Source: Culex pipiens pallens
Taxonomy: Eukaryota > Arthropoda > Insecta > Diptera > Culicidae
Direction: 5' to 3'
DNA length: 64,000 bases
Assembly: GCF_016801865.2 (NCBI RefSeq)
Contig: NC_068938.1
Location: forward strand, 51,066,389-51,130,388
Within the stretch, counting starts at the first letter, position 1, and each line of letters opens with the position of its first letter. A program made the translations under genes and the position numbers. The notes under the pieces were generated by a model that had not been told where the DNA came from, ran no database searches, and worked only from the letters and a program-made list of their open reading frames with translations. Shown here in pieces: positions 1 through 11,154 of the stretch.

Positions 1-356
1 ACCGTTGCAATTTTTTTTACAAAGTTTATGTCATTTTTGGATAACTGCATATCGTCACTGGAAAAGTGTTCTTCATGTTGAACTAAACTTTTATCTTTAC
101 AAAGCAAACTTGGTAATTTTGTGTTATTTCGTGTTTTTTTAAACAAATATTTCAGAGATGGTTTAGATCGTAGGTACAATGTACATTCTGATACATTTTT
201 CACGAAAAAAAGCAATTTTGAATCTTTTATACAATTTTGGGGACTTTCCATGCAAAAATACTATCAAATGACGAATGGTTTAAATTATGGCATTTATGGT
301 AATATTCATGATCGTTTTTCAGTGTTTTTCTTTGTATAACTCCTAATCAATTCCTA
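1..356. other. anonymous AT-rich sequence
   Basis: No repeat end, RNA gene or convincing exon is visible. The 72-codon open frame at 121-339 is Phe/Asn-rich and looks like chance in AT-rich DNA. Confidence 0.5.
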
Positions 357-404
357 CACTAGTGGTTGGTACTAGCAATAGTGACCGACAGCTAAAAAGT
401 CAAC
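357..404 (+). repeat. left arm of a 48-bp long-range inverted repeat
   Basis: This 48-bp block begins CACTAGTGGTTGG. It recurs as its reverse complement at 4614-4661 with 3 mismatches (45/48). The arms are about 4.2 kb apart and could be the termini of one large element or two fragments of one repeat. No matching target-site duplication is visible outside either arm. Confidence 0.8.
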
Positions 405-519
405 GTTGTTTATTCCTTTGATGGTATTTTTGTACGGGCAGCGCCATGTATGAAAAGAAACTCTGAGCATAGTTTAATTGTTTCAACATGAAATTTGAAT
501 CTAGGAATGCCAGATTTTT

Positions 520-939
520 CAATGGAGCACCCGCAGTCGAGCAGAAAAAAGCAAAAACTGCTCGAATGGAAGTGCTCCATTGTCAGCCAGAGTAGAGATT
601 TACCATTATCTGTGCTTGATTTTGACAGATTTCGACAGTTTTAACACATTTTGCCAATTTCGAACAAATTTTTGATTCAAATCAACAAGTCGACAAAAAT
701 TTAAAAAAAATTAATAATTTATTTCAATGAAAATGTTGATTTACCCTTTCTGAGGCCGAAAATCAATGATACCATCAGATTTCCACAAGCTTTTGAATGG
801 AGCACCCGCAAAATGACTGCGGGTTCTCCATTCATATTCATAATGGAGCATTTCCATTTGAGCAGTTTTTGCTTTTTTCTACAAAGTATTTCTTATGGAG
901 CGAACTGTCAAAAACTGCTCGACTGCGGGTGCTCCATTG
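520..939. repeat. foldback element with 25-bp perfect terminal inverted repeats
   Basis: The left end at 520-544 (CAATGGAGCACCCGC...) and the right end at 915-939 are perfect reverse complements over 25 bp. Shorter inverted copies of the same block lie inside, near 543-580 and 796-880, so the element is a nested hairpin. No coding capacity is seen. It resembles a non-autonomous palindromic MITE of unknown superfamily, and no clear TSD was found. Confidence 0.75.
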
Positions 940-1384
940 TTAGATTTTAATCTGTCAGATTATTACGGATTTTTCTCGTTACTTGGTCAGGTTTTTTACA
1001 ATTTTGATCTGTCAACCCTGGTGTCACGAAATCTCGAGATTGGAAGGACTAAATTTGCGGTAAAGACTCTCAAGACATATCTCGTGCGCATGACGAAGTC
1101 TGATTTGAAAAATGTGTGTATTTTTTTCTAAAGTACAAAAATCAAAAACAGAATTGTTATCTTTCTTCCAAATGAACTTATGAAGGCATATTTTCGCTTC
1201 ATCATGTACATTGGATCGATTTAACGAGTCTTGACCAACATTATGAGTCGGTTTGCATAATGCAGTGTTGAGTTATCGTTGCATTCTTTTTTAAAACTGA
1301 AACTGACTTCAAATATGAAGCTAGATGTCGGCAATAGTACAACCAAACGGCTTCAAAATTATTTTGTTCATAGTTGAAAATGTT

Positions 1385-1650
1385 ACCGGGACTCGTGGTG
1401 TAGGGGTAAGCGTAGTTCGGCAACAATCCAAAGGTCGTTAGTTCGAATCCCGGAGTGGATGGAAGCTAAGGTGTAAAAAGAGGTTTGCAATTGCCTCAAC
1501 AATTAAGCCTTTGGACACCTATTTTCGAGTAGGAATCTCGCAATCGAGCACGCCAAGGCAATGTTGTAGAGCGAATAATTTGAGTTTTTGATTTTTTTGT
1601 TGACAATGTAAATTTGAATGCACTGAAAATAAATTTTAAAAAAAAACTAA
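1385..1650 (+). mobile_element. tRNA-derived SINE
   Basis: An RNA polymerase III A box (TGGTGTAGGGG, 1396-1406) and B box (AGTTCGAATCC, 1440-1450) are spaced as in a tRNA head. The internal cloverleaf arms do not pair well enough for a working tRNA. A body of about 170 bp follows, ending in an AATAAA-like and A-rich tail near 1627-1650. This is the layout of a tRNA-related SINE (the Feilai type is known from mosquitoes), but the family name is not established here. A reverse-orientation remnant occurs at 44979-45012. Confidence 0.7.
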
Positions 1651-2840
1651 ATGTGGGCTCATGCCAACCCTTGACATTTATGCCGATTTAAAAATATGAA
1701 ACCGCTTAATTAGTAAACTATTTTTAACATAAAATTTAATAACTATTTTGCAAAATCGAAGAAAGGAAAAAAATACGAATCATCTCCAACTGTGAAACGG
1801 TACAACTGTTCGTGCGTTTCGTCGTGTAGCACCGAAACGCGATTAAATGTTTATCAGTGTGGAAATTATGTTCGTTCATATATTTCAATGAATAAAATTT
1901 ACATTAATCTCATCGGTGTCGTGACAGTCCCAGAGTGGCGGGTTGTTGGCCAGGAGTCTGCTTACTTGCAAGAGTCGAGCTGCTTCCGGGCGGTTCCCGC
2001 AGTGGAGGTTGGAGTTCTGGGTTCTGCCAGCGGGAACGATTCTTTGAAGCTGCGCTGTATTAAAATGTTACATTGAAATGTTCCGTTCCGGTTAGTTGGA
2101 GATCTGGTGAGGGGTGGGGAGGGATACTGGGAACACTGTCAAGGGGATCAGAGGGGGTCGGCGGTAAAGGCCGTGACAGCTGGCCATAAATATGTATGAC
2201 GATGAGTAGCATACTTTCACATATCGGGATGTTTGTGCATGTGCGACGGCTGGTGGTGTCTGCTGTCAGATTGTGTGACATGGTCTCGTTCCGGACAATA
2301 TATGCTGCTCCCCGGTAGTTACTGCCTGGGAAACGGTCGGAAAATGGCAAAGAGCATCGAAGAAGAATTGCATAACGATGGAACTAGCCCAGCCCACGTG
2401 GGGGTTCGTTATGTATTTGTGCCAAATTAGAGTTCGAGTTGATTGATGTGAGAATTTCCTGGGATTTGCCTGTTTGATGCTTGATCGATTATTGTTTCGA
2501 TAAAGTGCACCTGAGAGCTCGATAAACTGTCAGAATTAGATTAATAGTTGATCGTTCATTTGAATGATTTTTGTTAATGTACAATCATCATCCTCCAAGG
2601 TGCAAGACTTACAATGCAAAGGATTCGCACATCTTTAAATTCAATATAAAACGTGATCCAATTTGGGAAAATGTCTCTCCATCTAGCTGTCCGGAAGGTG
2701 CTTAGTGCTTTTAATCCTGTCTAATGCTTTCACTGTTCAGCTATCTGTAAAAACCTTGAAGCTTTCACTAACAACAACTCTTGGAGAGTGTTTGTTCAAG
2801 TTGGAAGACGATTTGTCGAAACAAAAATTTTTTGTGACGG
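1651..2840. other. gene-free stretch
   Basis: The sequence is mixed, with a moderately GC-rich patch at about 1915-2420 where both strands carry short open frames (2060-2350 minus, 2233-2430 plus). Neither looks like a known protein. No repeat boundaries were found. Confidence 0.4.
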
Positions 2841-2849
2841 TTGCTTCAA

Positions 2850-3531
2850 TAGGGTGTAATATGGTTGTATGGAAACAATTAAAGTTGTCCAAATTTAGTG
2901 AGCACAGCACTTTTTCAGTTCCTTTTGGGGTCCTCAACAACTCCCCAAAGTTTGGGACCTATTGGTTTAGTCCTCACTTTGCGCAAAACGATTCAATTTT
3001 CCATATAAATTTGTATGGGGAAACCCATTTTTTTGGATTTTGATATTTATTAAATCCACGTTTTATGCTATATCAAAACCGTACTCATATTCGGATGCTC
3101 TGGAATGTGCTCTACAACTTTCCCGAAGAGAGTATGGTGCTAGCTTGCCCCTAAAAAAAGATACAGCGTGTTCAAAACTCGTCTAAAAAGTGTTTTTTGC
3201 TCGAAAATCACGTTTTAGACGAGTTTTGAGGACGCTATAACTTCTTTCAGGAGCAAGTTAGCACCACACTCACTTCGGCAAAGTTGTAGATCACCTTTCA
3301 GGGCAACCAAATATGAGTCCGGTTTTGATATAGCATGAAACGTCGAATTGTTAAATATCAAAATCCAAAAAAAAAATGGTTTTCCCCATACAAATTTATA
3401 TGGAAAATTGAATTGCTTTGCGCAAAGTGAGGACTAAACCAATCGGTCCCAAACTTTGGGGAGTTGTTTAGGACCCCAAAAGGAACTTAAAAAGTGCTGT
3501 GCTGGAAAATCGATTTTGATATTACACCCTA
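2850..3531. mobile_element. foldback MITE, TAGGGTG termini, 9-bp TSD
   Basis: The left arm begins TAGGGTGTAATAT and the right arm ends with its reverse complement. Each arm is roughly 330 bp, meeting near 3195. The 9-bp sequence TTGCTTCAA flanks both sides (2841-2849 and 3532-3540), giving a clear TSD. The TAGGG terminus fits the hAT-type YARNG pattern, but hAT usually makes 8-bp duplications, so the superfamily is left open. There is no transposase. The arms share blocks such as the GGGTCCCAAAC region and the GCGCAAAG region with the larger element at 7277-8953. Confidence 0.85.
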
Positions 3532-3540
3532 TTGCTTCAA

Positions 3541-4613
3541 CTATATAGGCAGTAGGGAATTTGAACTTTTTCCAAGAGAAGGTGCTTGTGGGACCTTAAA
3601 CTTTATACTTGCCCATTACTCGACTCTCTACTATTAATTTCTATTTAATAATTTATTTACAGAGAAAGTATTGCGATTTGGGAAGAATTGCTCAAGAGTG
3701 TCCAATACTTGAAATAGGATGCCTCCCGAATTGTGATGCTGTGGGAAGGACTAACAGAATCCAAATTCCAATCAAAATTATTAGGGTGCATATTACTAAC
3801 AATTTCGAGCACAAAATCCTTCAACAAAATTATCTAAAAGAATTAAATCGTAAGGAGTGATCAACGATGGTAAAACGGCGTGAATTCTTTTGAATGACTA
3901 GATTTTCAGACAATCCATTTGACCACCTCTTAAACAAAACGCTAAAAAAATGAACAATCCGCCATTATCCAGCTCAAGGGCATTCCGGCAAAACGGCTGT
4001 CATCAATTACGTAACCCTCCGACACAGTGTGTGCTGCCAATGCCAAGCCACTCGAGGTTCCGTAACAGATATTTGCGGGTGTAACCCGACGCTCTTTGGG
4101 GCCCGGAAAGCGGTGCAGCTTCCGGGAAACACGTGTTTTCGTTATCGGCCACCTCCCACCACCACCCACATCCCAACCCCCTTCCAGCACGTCCTTCCGG
4201 AGTGTCAGTGACTCGTAAATTACTCTCCTGTTATCATACTGGTGCCGCAAAAACGTGTGCACACACATATCGTACACACCCACACTAATTTATGGTGGTT
4301 AATGAAGTGCCCACCTGTGAAAATATCATTCTTCTCGAGGGCGGAAATTTCCACGAACGATAGCGTGAGCGAGTTTTTTTTTGTTTTGGTTCGGGGAAAT
4401 ATGGGGACGGAATTGCCACCACCCAGGGATTGGCGGGCTGCTATCAAAATGTTTGCTTAGAGAGAGAGGGTTTCCGAGGTCAATTTTGGGAACAAACATT
4501 GCTCATTAGTCGTATTCGGTGAACCAAAAGGTGCGAATAATGGCAATGTTAGGACGAAACACGAATGAAAATGATTGTTGAAAAATTTATCGTTCGATCC
4601 ATTCGAAAACGAA
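3541..4613. other. gene-free stretch
   Basis: A GC-richer patch at about 3970-4460 leaves overlapping frames open on both strands (3942-4283 minus, 4242-4460 plus). Open frames on both strands argue for composition rather than coding. It may be single-copy intronic or intergenic DNA. Confidence 0.4.
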
Positions 4614-4661
4614 GTTGACTTTATAGCTGTCGGCCACCATTGCTAGTACCAACCACTAGTG
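4614..4661 (-). repeat. right arm of the 48-bp long-range inverted repeat
   Basis: This is the reverse complement of 357-404 with 3 mismatches. A GC-rich, apparently single-copy block (about 4680-4740) follows directly outside it. Confidence 0.8.
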
Positions 4662-5017
4662 TCTTCCTTTTAACTACAAGGACTTCGCCGCCCTGGGCTC
4701 CTAAGTGTTTGAGTACGGCACGGAGCGACGGCGCCGGATACCCATATTTACACTTAGAATGTTGAGAGCGATCCATTCCCTTCCTGCAAAATGCTATTTA
4801 TAGTCATTCAGACAAAATATTGGCTGGGCTGGGATTTTAAAAATTATTATTCCGTTTTGAAAATAGATACATGCTTTCCTGTCTTACTGTAAAGGAGAAA
4901 CCAAAACGCTATCAAAATTTGGGTCTTGGAATTTTGACAGGTGAGTAATAGCGTGCATTTAATGCATCAACTGGAATTTTGAAGTAATATTGCCCCAAAA
5001 GCAAGCCTGAAAATTTT

Positions 5018-5494
5018 GTTAAGGTTTAGTTGCTTCAGTTTTGATCTGAAATTAGTATGGTACTTTAGTCAATTTACTATGGATAATTGCAACTTTTTAC
5101 ATTTTCTTAGAGAAAATTTCCAAAAACCCTATCAAATTTTGCTATTTTTAGGTTTTTTTGGTTTCGATCCGAAGAAAAACTTTGTAAAACATCGCAGAGC
5201 GCTAGGAATTGATCCCGAAAAAAACAGTATGTTTTTTGAGTATACTTTTTTCGGAAATATTTCAAAACATGCTAGAAAAAAAAACTTGTATCTTTTCAGG
5301 ATTAGTTCCCAGCGCTTTGCTGTGTTTTACAAAGTTATTCTTCAAATCAAAACCTATAAGAAATCTCTAAGACGAGATCATTTTATCGGGCAAAGAAATC
5401 TTTTTAGAAGAAGAGTTAAAAAATGAAAAAATAAATCAATGAAATTGATTGAAATTCAATTCTAACTTCAGATCAAAACTGGAACAACCTTAAC
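5018..5494. repeat. foldback MITE, GTTAAGGTT termini
   Basis: The left end starts GTTAAGGTTTAGTTGC and the right end is its approximate reverse complement (ACAACCTTAAC). Inner arms also pair, for example the TTTGTAAAACA block near 5183 with its complement near 5325. The loop is near 5220-5300. The 136-codon open frame across it (5016-5426) is an open reading through a palindrome, not a gene. Confidence 0.7.
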
Positions 5495-5605
5495 CAAATA
5501 AGTGCTCGAAAATTCTGGTTGATGCGTTCGAAATTAACCCTCTACTGCTGAATTTTTTTCTCGAAGATTTTTATTTTTCCCGTGTTCAGGATGTCATTTT
5601 TAGCA

Positions 5606-6935
5606 GAGCAATTCTCTGAGATTTCGGTCATTCGATTTTTTTTGTATTTTTTAATCCGGCTGAAACTTTTTTGGTGTCTTCGGTATGCCCAAAGAAGCCA
5701 TTTTGCATCATTGGTTTGTCCATATAATTTTCCATACAAATTTGGCAGCTGTCCATACAAAAATTATATGTAAAAATTCAAAAATCTGTATCTTTTGAAG
5801 GAATTTTTTGATCGATTTGGTGTCTTCGACAAAGTTGTAGGTAGGGATATGGACTACACTGAAAAAAATGATACACGGTAAAAAAAAAATTGGTGATGTT
5901 TAAATTAATTTTTGTCACTAAAACTTGATTTGCAAAAAAACACTATTTTTAATTTAACATTTCAAACGGGCCAAACGTTCAATATTACGCCCATTAGAAA
6001 TGTTAGTCTTGATTTTAAATTTTTGAAAATATTTTTTTCGAAAAGTTCGGAAAATTTCACGAATGTTTCATATTTTGACATTGTAAATCGGACCTATAGT
6101 TGCTGAGATATCGACATTAGAAAATTGTGGGTTGTTTGGGTGAGACTTAGAAAACATCAATTTTCCTGTTTTTTAACCTTTGCATGGCAATATCTCAGCA
6201 ACTAAGGGTCGTATCAACAAAGTCTGAAAAAGCAAAATATAGAGAATTTTCTCAGCTTTTCAAAAATATTTTTTTCAAAAGTGGGCAAACATGGGCACTA
6301 TTTTTAAAAAAATGAAAAACTGCGACTTTTTTCAAAAAAGTTACCTGAAAATGGGTATAACTTGAAAACGGTGCACTTTATGAAAATTTCACTGAAGTAC
6401 TTTTTGATTGCAAATTCAATTTTACATCGAAAAATGAAGTTGAATAATTTTTGCGACCGATATTTCGATTTTTTTTAAAAATCTGTATTGATTCAAAAAA
6501 TCATAACTCGGTCAAAGATATTTTGCCCATTTTGAAAATTTCTGAAAAGATGGCATTTATGTCCTCTAAAACATATAAAAAAAAATAGTGTTTTTTTGCA
6601 AATCAAGTTTTAGAGACAAAAATTACATTAAAAATCACCAAATTTTTTTTTTATTGTGTATCATTTTTTTTAGTGTAGTCCATATCCATACCTACAACTT
6701 TGTCCAAGACACCAAATCGATCAAAAAATTCCTTCAAAAGATACAGATTTTTGAATTTTCACATATAATTTTTGTATGGACAGCTGCCAAATTTGTATGG
6801 AAAATTATATGGACAAACCAATGATGCAAAATGGCTTCTTTGGGCATACTGAAAGCACCAAAAAAGTTTCAGCCGGATTAAAAAATACAAAAATTAAAAT
6901 TAAAGAAAAAAGACCGATTCCGTAGAGAACTGCTC
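5606..6935. mobile_element. foldback element family F1, copy A (4-bp TSD AGCA)
   Basis: The left terminus is GAGCAATTCTCTGAGATTTC; the right terminus is its imperfect reverse complement ending in CTGCTC. The direct flanks are AGCA on both sides (5602-5605, 6936-6939). Long arms pair along much of the 1.33 kb. Typical internal blocks include the TGGTGTCTTCGG...TTGTAGGTA module and the ATATCTCAGCAACTAA module. No transposase frame exists. Copies B (9580), C (35439), D (37245) and E (48208) share these modules. Confidence 0.88.
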
Positions 6936-7276
6936 AGCAACGAAAAACTACACTTCTCTTTTGTTTTATGTTTTTCTTGTTTCATTTTTAATATTTTAGT
7001 TTGCATTTATCTTGTTTATTTTAAGTTTGTTGTTGTTGCTGGCGCTTGTGGAGTGTAAGCACAGGGTAAACCAGCTGCCCTAGTTGGTGGCCAATGACTG
7101 TTGCCTATTCGCAACTGATCTAGTTTTAGCAATCATGGTGTTTTATTTTTTCAGCGCATTTATACATGCTGTTGATAAGGGAAACACCACTAGATCGTCG
7201 AAGCGCTGAAAGGATATTACGGTTTTGTTCAGCAACGGAGGGGCCACCATGGGTGGTCTCTCATACTCTTGCTCAT

Positions 7277-8953
7277 TAGGGTGGAATCGAAAATTGTTTT
7301 TTTCAGCAACACATTTTTTGGGTCCCTTTTAGGGTCCCAAACAACCTCCCAAAATATGGTAGCGATTGGTTAAGCCCACGATTGGCGCAAAGCGAATGAA
7401 ATTTTTATGGAAATTACCTGCAAAATTACTTGCATTTTTACATTTTTGAATTTAGAAAATTCATGTTTTATTATTTCATGAAACTAACACCGTAGAAGTA
7501 TAGCCCTGAATGTCCTGAACAATTCTCCCGAAGACAGTATGGTGCCAAATTGCTTCTAACAAAAGTTATAGAGCGTTCACGAGAGACATTTCGAAATAGG
7601 GGAACAGCATCTAATTCCAGCGGGCCTCTAATGTTGGCAGGTCAGAACTTTGACATTCAATTAAAGCTAAAAAAAAAGCGTTTTCAACTGAAATCGAGTA
7701 ATAAATAGCTCATTAAGAAGTGAGCAAGCAAGTTTCTATCAAAAGTTTTGCAAAATTAGTTGTTTAAATAGTGAAAATCAGCAAATTGGATGGAGTTAGG
7801 AGCGAGTACTTAACCTGCCAAACACAACACTGCCAACTCAAGCGGAATCTTTCGAAAACTATAATATATTTGAGGATTTTAGGTGCAACTTAACTAAATA
7901 ATGTTTTCTGAACACTTCTTCACGTCGATTTTAAGTAAGGTTTATCAAAATATAAGAACAGTCATGTCTATTTTGTATTTCATGGTTCCTTTGGCAATGT
8001 TGGCAGAATATTTGAGTTTCACTGATTATTTCAATACACTTCTTTTGAAAACTCTATATCTTTTTTATTACGCACTTTAGAACCATACTTTCTTCGGGAG
8101 AGTTGTTCAGGACATCCAGGGCTACACTGCTATGACCGATTCTTCGGCTCCTTTTCAAAAAATTCCCAGTTTTTTCAGCGTTTTGGCTGTAGTGGCAAAA
8201 TAAAAGAAGAAACCTCCCAATGTTATTACATATTTGGAAAGATAATTGATTTTCCTATAAAGAAATATCATGCAGAATGAACCATATAGTACCTGAGCTT
8301 CCCCTGAAATAAAAATGTAGCGTGACGGGACAACATCGTAAAACTGGACTTTTAAAAGGCACTCTACCAAAATCACTACAGTTTTGCAAGTTTGATTTTT
8401 AAAAACTTTTGCTCTTCTACACATCATCACAAATTAAAAAACAAATCTTTTGCTCCTTGAACTGAACGAATTGGTTGAAATTTGAGTTTTTGCCAGCCAT
8501 TTCTTTTCGTGACGGGACAACGAAAGGAGGATTTATGAAAAAACTCCTCTCCCATTCAATGGCGTGCAGACCATATTTGGTTAATATTTTTGGCTTTTGA
8601 GGCAAGAAAACGCATTTAAAACACATTGCAATTATTGCATCATAATAAAAATGAAATCTTTCATATTAAAAATCGCATTGAAAATTGAAAAAAGTGACAT
8701 TTTGGTGTACCTTCGCTAAGAATCGGTCCTATGGTGTTGGTTTCATAAAATAATAAAACATGAATTTTGTAAATTCAAATATGTGAAAATGCAAGTTTCC
8801 CCATAGTAATTTCCATAGAAATTTCATTCGCTTTGCCCCAATCGCTACCAAATGTTGGGGGTTAGTTTGGGACCCTAAAAGGGACCCAAAAAATGTGTTG
8901 TTGATTGGATTTTCATCATTTTCAATTTTCCCATATAACTAGATTCCACCCTA
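7277..8953. mobile_element. TAGGGTGGAATC-ended foldback element, interrupted by a nested insertion
   Basis: The left end TAGGGTGGAATC and right end GATTCCACCCTA are inverted repeats. Arms of several hundred bp pair, for example the CCTGAATGTCCTGAACAA region near 7510 with its complement near 8103. The flanks TTGCTCAT (7269-7276) and ATGCTCAT (8954-8961) match 7 of 8, compatible with an 8-bp TSD and a hAT-like origin. The right arm is split by the element at 8134-8728. The arms are related to 2850-3531. Confidence 0.8.
8134..8728. mobile_element. nested 595-bp insertion, GACCGATTCTT termini, TSD CTAT
   Basis: The ends are GACCGATTCTT and its reverse complement AAGAATCGGTC. CTAT flanks both sides (8130-8133 and 8729-8732). 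The opposite, uninterrupted arm of the host element near 7485-7510 serves as the empty site and shows that these 4 bases were duplicated. Inside, the block CGTGACGGGACAAC occurs twice (about 8321 and 8509). No transposase is present. The superfamily is unknown. Confidence 0.85.
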
Positions 8954-9049
8954 ATGCTCATGCTCATTCTACCACCTCATATCATTACATTTTGCCTATA
9001 TATTTTGTCCTGTTTTTACAGTCACTTTTTCAATGTTTTGCTTGTTTTT

Positions 9050-9330
9050 CACAATTTTTGCTATAGAATGGTACCATTATCATTTAAATTTTGAAAAAAT
9101 GCGTAGTCTGAGACACTACAAAAATTACTGCATACTTCTTTTTACTTGAAATATAGGAAATGTATGTAAAAAACACAGCCAAAGTTGACCCCTGAAAAAC
9201 AAATTTTTAATAACTTTCTTAAAGTCACATAAATCAAGTAAAACTTGCAACCCTAAAATTTTCTGAAATTTTTAAAGCATTGGAACATTTAAAAATCAAA
9301 AATTGGCTAAAAATTCAACTTTGGAGACTT
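9050..9330 (+). repeat. diverged dispersed repeat, related to 15780-16000
   Basis: Shared features in the same order include an AAATTACTGCAT block, an AAAAACACnnCCAAAGTT block, then CCTGAAAAA and a GGCTAAAA-like segment. Similarity is patchy and was judged by eye only. Confidence 0.4.
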
Positions 9331-9579
9331 TTTAAATAGAGACCCATCTAGACGCGTGGTTGGGTTGTTAAGGGTTAAACACTTTTGTATTTTTCAAATA
9401 TCCGTCAATTCCGTGAATGTTCAATGATCGTGAATTTTCATTTTATTGGGTCATATACCTTTGACAACTTTCTATATATATTTTTGATTGGATTTTCTGA
9501 TCAAAGTTTTAGTTATTGACGAAGACAAAGACTTCATTTTCTATAAGTGAAATAAAATAGAAATGTTTTTTTTTAAATT

Positions 9580-11118
9580 GAGCAATTCTCTGAGATTTCG
9601 GTCATTCGATTTTTTCTGTATTTTTTAATTCGGCTGAAACTTTTTTGGCGCCTTCGGTATGCCTAAAGAAGCCATTTTGCATCATTAGTTTGTCCATATA
9701 ATTTTCCATACAAATTTGGCAGCTGTCCATACAAAAATAATATGTGAAATTACAAAAATCTCTATCTTTTGAAGGAATTTTTGATCAATTTGGTGTCTTC
9801 GGCATAGTTGTAGGTATGGTTATGGACTACACTGAAAAAAATTATACGCGGTAAAATTTTTTTTGGTGATTTTTTATTTCACTTTTTGTCACTAAAACTT
9901 GATTTGCAAAAAAACACTATTTTTATTTTTATAATTTTTTGATAAGTTTTAGAGGACATCAAAGCCAACTTTTCAGAAATTTCCAGGATGGGCCAAAAAT
10001 CTTTGACCGAGTTATGATTTTTTGAATCAATACAATTTTTTTCAAAAAATCGAAATATTGGTCGCAAAAATTTTTCAATTTCATTTTTCGATGTAAAATT
10101 GAATTTGCAATCAAAAAGTACTTTAGTGAAATTTTGATAAAGTGCACCGTTTTCAAGTTAAAGCCATTTTTATGCAACTTTTTTCAAAATAGTCGCAGTT
10201 ATTTTTTTTCAATAGTGCCCATGTTTGCCCACTTATGAAAAAAATATTTTTGAAAAGCTGAGAAAATTCTCTATATTTTGCTTTTTCGGACTTGGTTGAT
10301 ACGACCCTTAGTTGCAGAGATATTGCTATGCAAAGGTTTAAAAACAAGAAAATTGATGTTTTCTAAGTCTCACCCAAACAATCCACCATTTTCTAATGTC
10401 GATATCTCAGCAACTAATGGTCCGATTCACAATATTAAAATATGAAACATTCGTAAAATTTTCCGATCTTTTCGAAAAAAAATATTTTCAAAAAATTTAA
10501 ATCAAGACTAACATTTCAAAAGGGCGTAATATTGAATGTTTGGACTTTTTGAAACGTTAGTATTGAGTTAAAATTTTTGAAAATATTTTTGATTGCAAAT
10601 TCAATTTTACATCGAAAAAAGAAATTGAAAAAAATTTGCGACCAATATTTCGATTTTTTGAAAAAGTTGTATTGGTTCAAAAAAATCATAACTCGGTCAA
10701 AGATTTTTGGCCCATCCTGGAAATTTCTGAAAAGTTGGCATTTGATGTCCTCTAAAACACATAAAAAAATAGTGTTTTTTTGCAAATCAAGTTTTAGTGA
10801 CAAAAAGTGAAATTTAAAACCACCAATATTTTTTTAACGTGTATCATTTTTTTCAGTGTAGTCCATATCCATACCTACAATTTTGCCGAAGGCACCAAAT
10901 TAATCAAAAAATTCCTTCAAAAGATACAGATTTTTGTAATTTCACATATCATTTTTGTATGGACAGCTGCCAAATTTGTATGGAAAATTATATGGACAAA
11001 CTAATGATGCAAAATGGCTTCTTTGGGCATACCGAAGGCACCAAAAAAGTTTCAGTCGGATCAAAAAATACAAAAAATAAAATTGAAGAAAAAAGACCGA
11101 TTTCGTAGAGAACTTCTC
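9580..11118. mobile_element. foldback element family F1, copy B (4-bp TSD AATT)
   Basis: The termini are GAGCAATTCTCTGAGATTTC on the left and an imperfect reverse complement ending in CTTCTC on the right. AATT flanks both sides (9576-9579, 11119-11122). At 1.54 kb this is the longest copy. Arms carrying the GTTGTAGGTATGG and CAGCTGCCAAATTTGTATGG modules are inverted about a centre near 10350. Open frames of 60-95 codons appear as mirror pairs from the two arms and are not genes. Confidence 0.88.
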
Positions 11119-11154
11119 AATTGTTAATTTCTTTCAATTTTTGAAAATGGTAAT

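Noticed and set aside
1385..1460. Functional tRNA gene
   Set aside because: A and B boxes are present, but the acceptor, D and anticodon stems do not pair properly and an SINE-like body and A-rich tail follow.
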